From: an uncultured Bacteriovorax sp. | Lineage (GTDB): Bacteria > Bdellovibrionota > Bacteriovoracia > Bacteriovoracales > Bacteriovoracaceae | Direction: 5' to 3' | Assembly: GCA_943914745.1 (NCBI GenBank) | Contig: CALUDF010000150.1 | Coordinates: 1 to 7,559 of the forward strand | DNA length: 7,559 bases | Shown: in pieces, positions 5,110 through 7,559 of the stretch | Layout of the letters: every line of letters begins with the position of its first letter | How positions within the stretch are numbered: the first letter of the stretch is position 1 | Translations under genes and position numbers: made by a program | The notes under the pieces: generated by a model | Database searches by the model: none | What the model was told of the DNA's origin: nothing | What the model saw: only the letters and a program-made list of their open reading frames with translations

Positions 5110-5610
5110 ATGAGTGACACAAAACAAAGTTTAAATCGTCGTGAGTTCTTTAGTTATCTCACTGTCGGATGGGTAATGTTCACAGCTGCATGTGCAGGTC
5201 TTGCAAGCTTGGCGTTTAGATTTTCATATCCAAACGTTAACTTCGATCCAGAGATGGAATTTTTAGCAGGTACACCTGCTGATTACGCTGCTGGAGTAGA
5301 TGAGAGATATAAAAATGCATACGGTGTGTGGATGGTTAAGCAAGAAGGAAGACTTGTTGCTCTTTCAAACATCTGTACTCACCTAGGTTGTATTCCTACT
5401 TGGCTTCCAGCTGAATTAAAATTCAAGTGTCCATGCCACGGTTCAGGTTATTACATGTCAGGTGTAAACTTCGAAGGGCCAGCACCTCGTCCTCTTGAGA
5501 GATACAGAATTTCTCTTCAACCAGATGGAAAAATCAAAGTTGATAAAACAAAAGTCTTTCGCGCTGAAAAAGGCGAGTGGGATAACCCAGACGCTTTCTT
5601 AGTTGTGTAA
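5110..5610 (+). CDS. petA/qcrA-like: Rieske [2Fe-2S] iron-sulfur subunit of the quinol:cytochrome c oxidoreductase
   Basis: The Rieske protein takes the first electron from quinol at the outer (Qo) site of cytochrome b and passes it to a c-type cytochrome. The 166-residue protein begins with a twin-arginine signal-anchor (SLNRREFF, Arg10-Arg11, then a hydrophobic helix to about 37). This means Tat export of the folded, cluster-loaded domain, with the helix kept as membrane anchor. Cluster box 1 is CTHLGC (Cys89 and His91 ligands, Cys94 in the disulfide). Box 2 is CPCHGSGY (Cys107 and His110 ligands, Cys109 in the disulfide). Ser112 and Tyr114 occupy the positions that raise the cluster potential in high-potential Rieske proteins. 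The proline loop GPAPRPL (123-129) is intact. The length and the ending DNPDAFLVV fit bacterial b6f/bc-type subunits. The cytochrome b gene follows 52 bp later. Nothing is missing, so a functional protein is expected. Confidence 0.96.
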   Translation: MSDTKQSLNRREFFSYLTVGWVMFTAACAGLASLAFRFSYPNVNFDPEMEFLAGTPADYAAGVDERYKNAYGVWMVKQEGRLVALSNICTHLGCIPTWLPAELKFKCPCHGSGYYMSGVNFEGPAPRPLERYRISLQPDGKIKVDKTKVFRAEKGEWDNPDAFLVV

Positions 5611-5662
5611 TTGATAAAAAAATAATCTTAAAAATTTCAATATTTCGAACAGGGTTTTTAAA

Positions 5663-6445
5663 ATGGCAGGAAATGGATTAGCAAAAAAAGTTCGCGACAC
5701 GCAGGTTTGGAAATCAATTTTCAGACATGGTCCACCAGATAACGCTCGTAACAGAGCTGCAGTTATCGCAGGTAACGTGTTTCTTCACCTTCACCCGATT
5801 AAGCTTAAGAAGTCAGGGGTTCAACTCGGATACACATGGTGTATGGGTGGACTTACATTCTTCATCTTCCTTGCTTTAACAGTGACTGGTCTTCTTCTAA
5901 TGTTTTACTACAGACCAACAGCTGAATACGCATTCAACGACATTATCGCTCTAAGAGAGCACGTGCCTTTAGGGATCATGAGAGAGATTCACCGTTGGGG
6001 AGCTCACGCCATGGTTATTACCGTGTGGATTCACATGTTCCGCGTGTTCATGACAGGTTCTTATAAACCACCTCGCGAATTCAACTGGGGTATTGGTGTT
6101 ATCCTTTTAGTTTTAACTCTACTTCTTTCGTTCACTGGATACCTTCTTCCATGGGATCAGCTAGCTATTTGGGCGATTACGGTAGGATCGAACATGGCAA
6201 AAGCCACTCCATTCATGGGGCACGGGGGACCTGGAGCAATGCTTGCTCACATTGGTGACTTCGTTATGGTTTCAGATAAAAACGACGTGCGTTTCCAGCT
6301 TCTTGGTGGACGCTTCGTTGGTGAGCCAGCTCTTCTGCGTTTTTACATTCTTCACTGTGTCTTCATCCCGCTTGTTGTTGGGGTTTTAATCGCAGTTCAC
6401 TTTTGGAGAGTTCGTAAAGACGGTGGGATCTCAGCTCCACTTTAA
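5663..6445 (+). CDS. petB/qcrB-like: Cytochrome b, N-terminal four-helix (b6-type) subunit
   Basis: This subunit holds the two b haems that carry electrons across the membrane between the two quinone sites. It has 260 residues. Membrane helices lie at about 56-82 (A), 108-131 (B), 140-161 (C) and 226-248 (D). Haem ligands are His110 (EIHRWGAH) and His124 (WIHMFRVF), then His231 (YILHCVF) and His246 (AVHFWRV). The second pair is 15 apart, the b6 spacing, rather than 14 as in mitochondrial cytochrome b. Cys60 in WCMGGLTF aligns with the plastid b6 cysteine (YCLGGITL) that covalently holds haem c(n). The Qo-side motif GYLLPWDQ (159-166) is present. The loop between helices C and D is about 20 residues longer than in plastid b6. 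The N-terminal segment (residues 18-45) resembles cytochrome b of former Deltaproteobacteria. AGGG at 5651-5654 is the ribosome site. The other half of cytochrome b is the next gene. Confidence 0.95.
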   Translation: MAGNGLAKKVRDTQVWKSIFRHGPPDNARNRAAVIAGNVFLHLHPIKLKKSGVQLGYTWCMGGLTFFIFLALTVTGLLLMFYYRPTAEYAFNDIIALREHVPLGIMREIHRWGAHAMVITVWIHMFRVFMTGSYKPPREFNWGIGVILLVLTLLLSFTGYLLPWDQLAIWAITVGSNMAKATPFMGHGGPGAMLAHIGDFVMVSDKNDVRFQLLGGRFVGEPALLRFYILHCVFIPLVVGVLIAVHFWRVRKDGGISAPL

Positions 6446-6474
6446 GTTTTGATTAACTATTAAGGAAAATAGAA

Positions 6475-7557
6475 ATGTTAAAAGAAATTATTAACCGATT
6501 AGCTGATCCGATTATTTCGTTTCCAATCGCCACTTACTTGTTTTATCTGATGATTAAACATTATAAGACTTTTGGTTCGAAAAAGTTTGGAGCATGGGCT
6601 GCAATTATCTCTATCCCGGTTACGGCATGGTTTTTTGCTGATCCAAACTTCTTCCTCATTATTAAGACTCCAGATAACGTACCTATCGGTATTCTTCTTA
6701 TCTTGGTTTCTTTTTTCACATGGTTTTCAATTCACAAAGCAGCCGTCAACGACGAGCGCATTGAGCAAGGGTTAGGACCAGTAGAAGCTCTTCCTGAAAA
6801 CAGAGAAAAAGTTTGGTCATGGCCAAACCTTGTTTATACAGAGTTATTTGCAATCATCGCGACAACTGCTTTCCTTGTTATTTGGGCAATCATTTTCAAG
6901 GCCCCTCTTGAAGAGCCAGCCAACCCGACTTGGGCACCAAACCCAGCGAAAGCTCCGTGGTACTTCCTTGGTCTTCAAGAAATGCTTGTATACTTCGACC
7001 CGTGGATGGCCGGGGTTGTTCTTCCAGGACTTATCGTTGCTGGTCTTATCGCTATTCCTTATATTGATACAAACCCTAAAGGAAATGGTTACTACACTTT
7101 TGCTGAAAGAAAGTGGGCGATCATCTCTTTCCTATATGGATGGCTGGTTCTTTGGGTTTACCTCATTATCGTAGGGGTATTCTTCAGAGGTCCAAACTGG
7201 ACGTTCTACGGTCCATTTGAATACTGGGATCTCCACAAGGTTGTTGCGGAATACAACATCAACCTTTCTGAATTTATCTGGATTAAAGGTCTTGGTATTG
7301 GAATGCCAAAAAACCTGGTTGTCAGAGAGATCTTCGGGATCATCTTAACTTTAGCCTACATCGGGATCATTCCGGTTTGGGTTCATAAGGCGACAAAAAT
7401 CGGACGCAAATTCTATGAAGATATGGGAGCTATCCGCTATTACATCTTCATGTTCCTTTTCATCACAATGATGAGCTTACCTATTAAGATGGTTCTTCGT
7501 TGGCTATTCAGCTTGAAGTACATCGTTGCTCTTCCAGAGTGGGAGCTTAACCTGTAA
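6475..7557 (+). CDS. petD/qcrC-like: Enlarged subunit IV (C-terminal half of cytochrome b)
   Basis: This is the subunit-IV counterpart of the b6-type gene before it; together they form the complete cytochrome b. AAGGA at 6462-6466 is 8 nt before the ATG, 29 bp after the previous stop. The PetD-like core is about residues 105-240, with helices near 117-141, 178-195 and 214-236. The quinol-site motif reads APWYFLGLQE (160-169), where canonical bc and b6f proteins have PEWY; the family in former Deltaproteobacteria and relatives shows this kind of change, as I recall. At 360 residues it is more than twice the roughly 160 residues of plastid subunit IV. It has about 100 extra N-terminal residues with two or three membrane helices (about 14-29, 39-56, 70-88) and about 120 extra C-terminal residues with two more (about 284-304, 321-343). 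No haem c motif (CxxCH) is present. The gene ends at TAA 7555-7557, and further operon genes probably follow. Confidence 0.9.
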   Translation: MLKEIINRLADPIISFPIATYLFYLMIKHYKTFGSKKFGAWAAIISIPVTAWFFADPNFFLIIKTPDNVPIGILLILVSFFTWFSIHKAAVNDERIEQGLGPVEALPENREKVWSWPNLVYTELFAIIATTAFLVIWAIIFKAPLEEPANPTWAPNPAKAPWYFLGLQEMLVYFDPWMAGVVLPGLIVAGLIAIPYIDTNPKGNGYYTFAERKWAIISFLYGWLVLWVYLIIVGVFFRGPNWTFYGPFEYWDLHKVVAEYNINLSEFIWIKGLGIGMPKNLVVREIFGIILTLAYIGIIPVWVHKATKIGRKFYEDMGAIRYYIFMFLFITMMSLPIKMVLRWLFSLKYIVALPEWELNL

Positions 7558-7559
7558 TC

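Noticed and set aside
6572..7174. Two out-of-frame open frames within subunit IV
   Set aside because: Their hydrophobic, Ser/Leu-rich translations are typical frame-shifted images of a membrane protein gene, and the primary frame has clear homology.

Overview
The window looks like a chromosomal segment of a moderately AT-rich Gram-negative bacterium. The closest resemblance I recognise is to Bdellovibrionota, in particular the Bacteriovoracaceae-type predators. This rests on family resemblance only: a cytochrome bc module of the type found in former Deltaproteobacteria, a small stand-alone FliG-like protein, and lineage-specific membrane proteins. It has not been checked by a search. No insertion sequence, CRISPR array, tRNA or rRNA is visible.

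Layout. (1) Positions 1-835, minus strand: a two-gene unit that codes a hendecad-repeat coiled-coil protein and then a small protein with a FliG C-domain-like fold, cut by the left edge. (2) Positions 836-925: a 90-bp divergent intergenic region with two adjoining inverted repeats. (3) Positions 926-3402, plus strand: an ACAA2-like 3-ketoacyl-CoA thiolase whose stop codon overlaps the start of a single-pass membrane protein. That protein has an HTH-like segment on the cytoplasmic side and a small alpha/beta-looking domain outside. (4) Positions 3419-3964, minus strand: an unrecognised four-helix membrane protein, tail-to-tail with the previous unit and only 16 bp away. (5) Positions 3965-4101: a divergent control region with two good, physically overlapping promoter candidates, one per strand. 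(6) Positions 4102-7557, plus strand: a respiratory operon coding a membrane-anchored HEAT-repeat protein, a Rieske iron-sulfur protein, a b6-type cytochrome b, and an enlarged subunit IV. It probably continues past the right edge, where the cytochrome c partner would be expected.

How the genes work together. The Rieske protein and the two cytochrome b pieces form a quinol:cytochrome c oxidoreductase core of the split b6f-like kind. The cytochrome b keeps four haem-ligand histidines with b6-type spacing and also has a cysteine where plastid b6 attaches the extra haem c(n). Subunit IV has APWY in place of the canonical PEWY quinol-site motif. The HEAT protein at the head of the operon has no known role in bc complexes; it may be an assembly or docking factor. 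The thiolase would feed acetyl-CoA from fatty-acid oxidation into central metabolism, but its link to the overlapping membrane protein is unknown.

The most unusual items are the FliG-like protein, in which four of the five torque-generating charges appear lost or reversed; its hendecad coiled-coil neighbour; the thiolase-coupled membrane HTH-like protein; the HEAT protein in the bc operon; and the haem c(n)-type cysteine together with APWY and the enlarged subunit IV.
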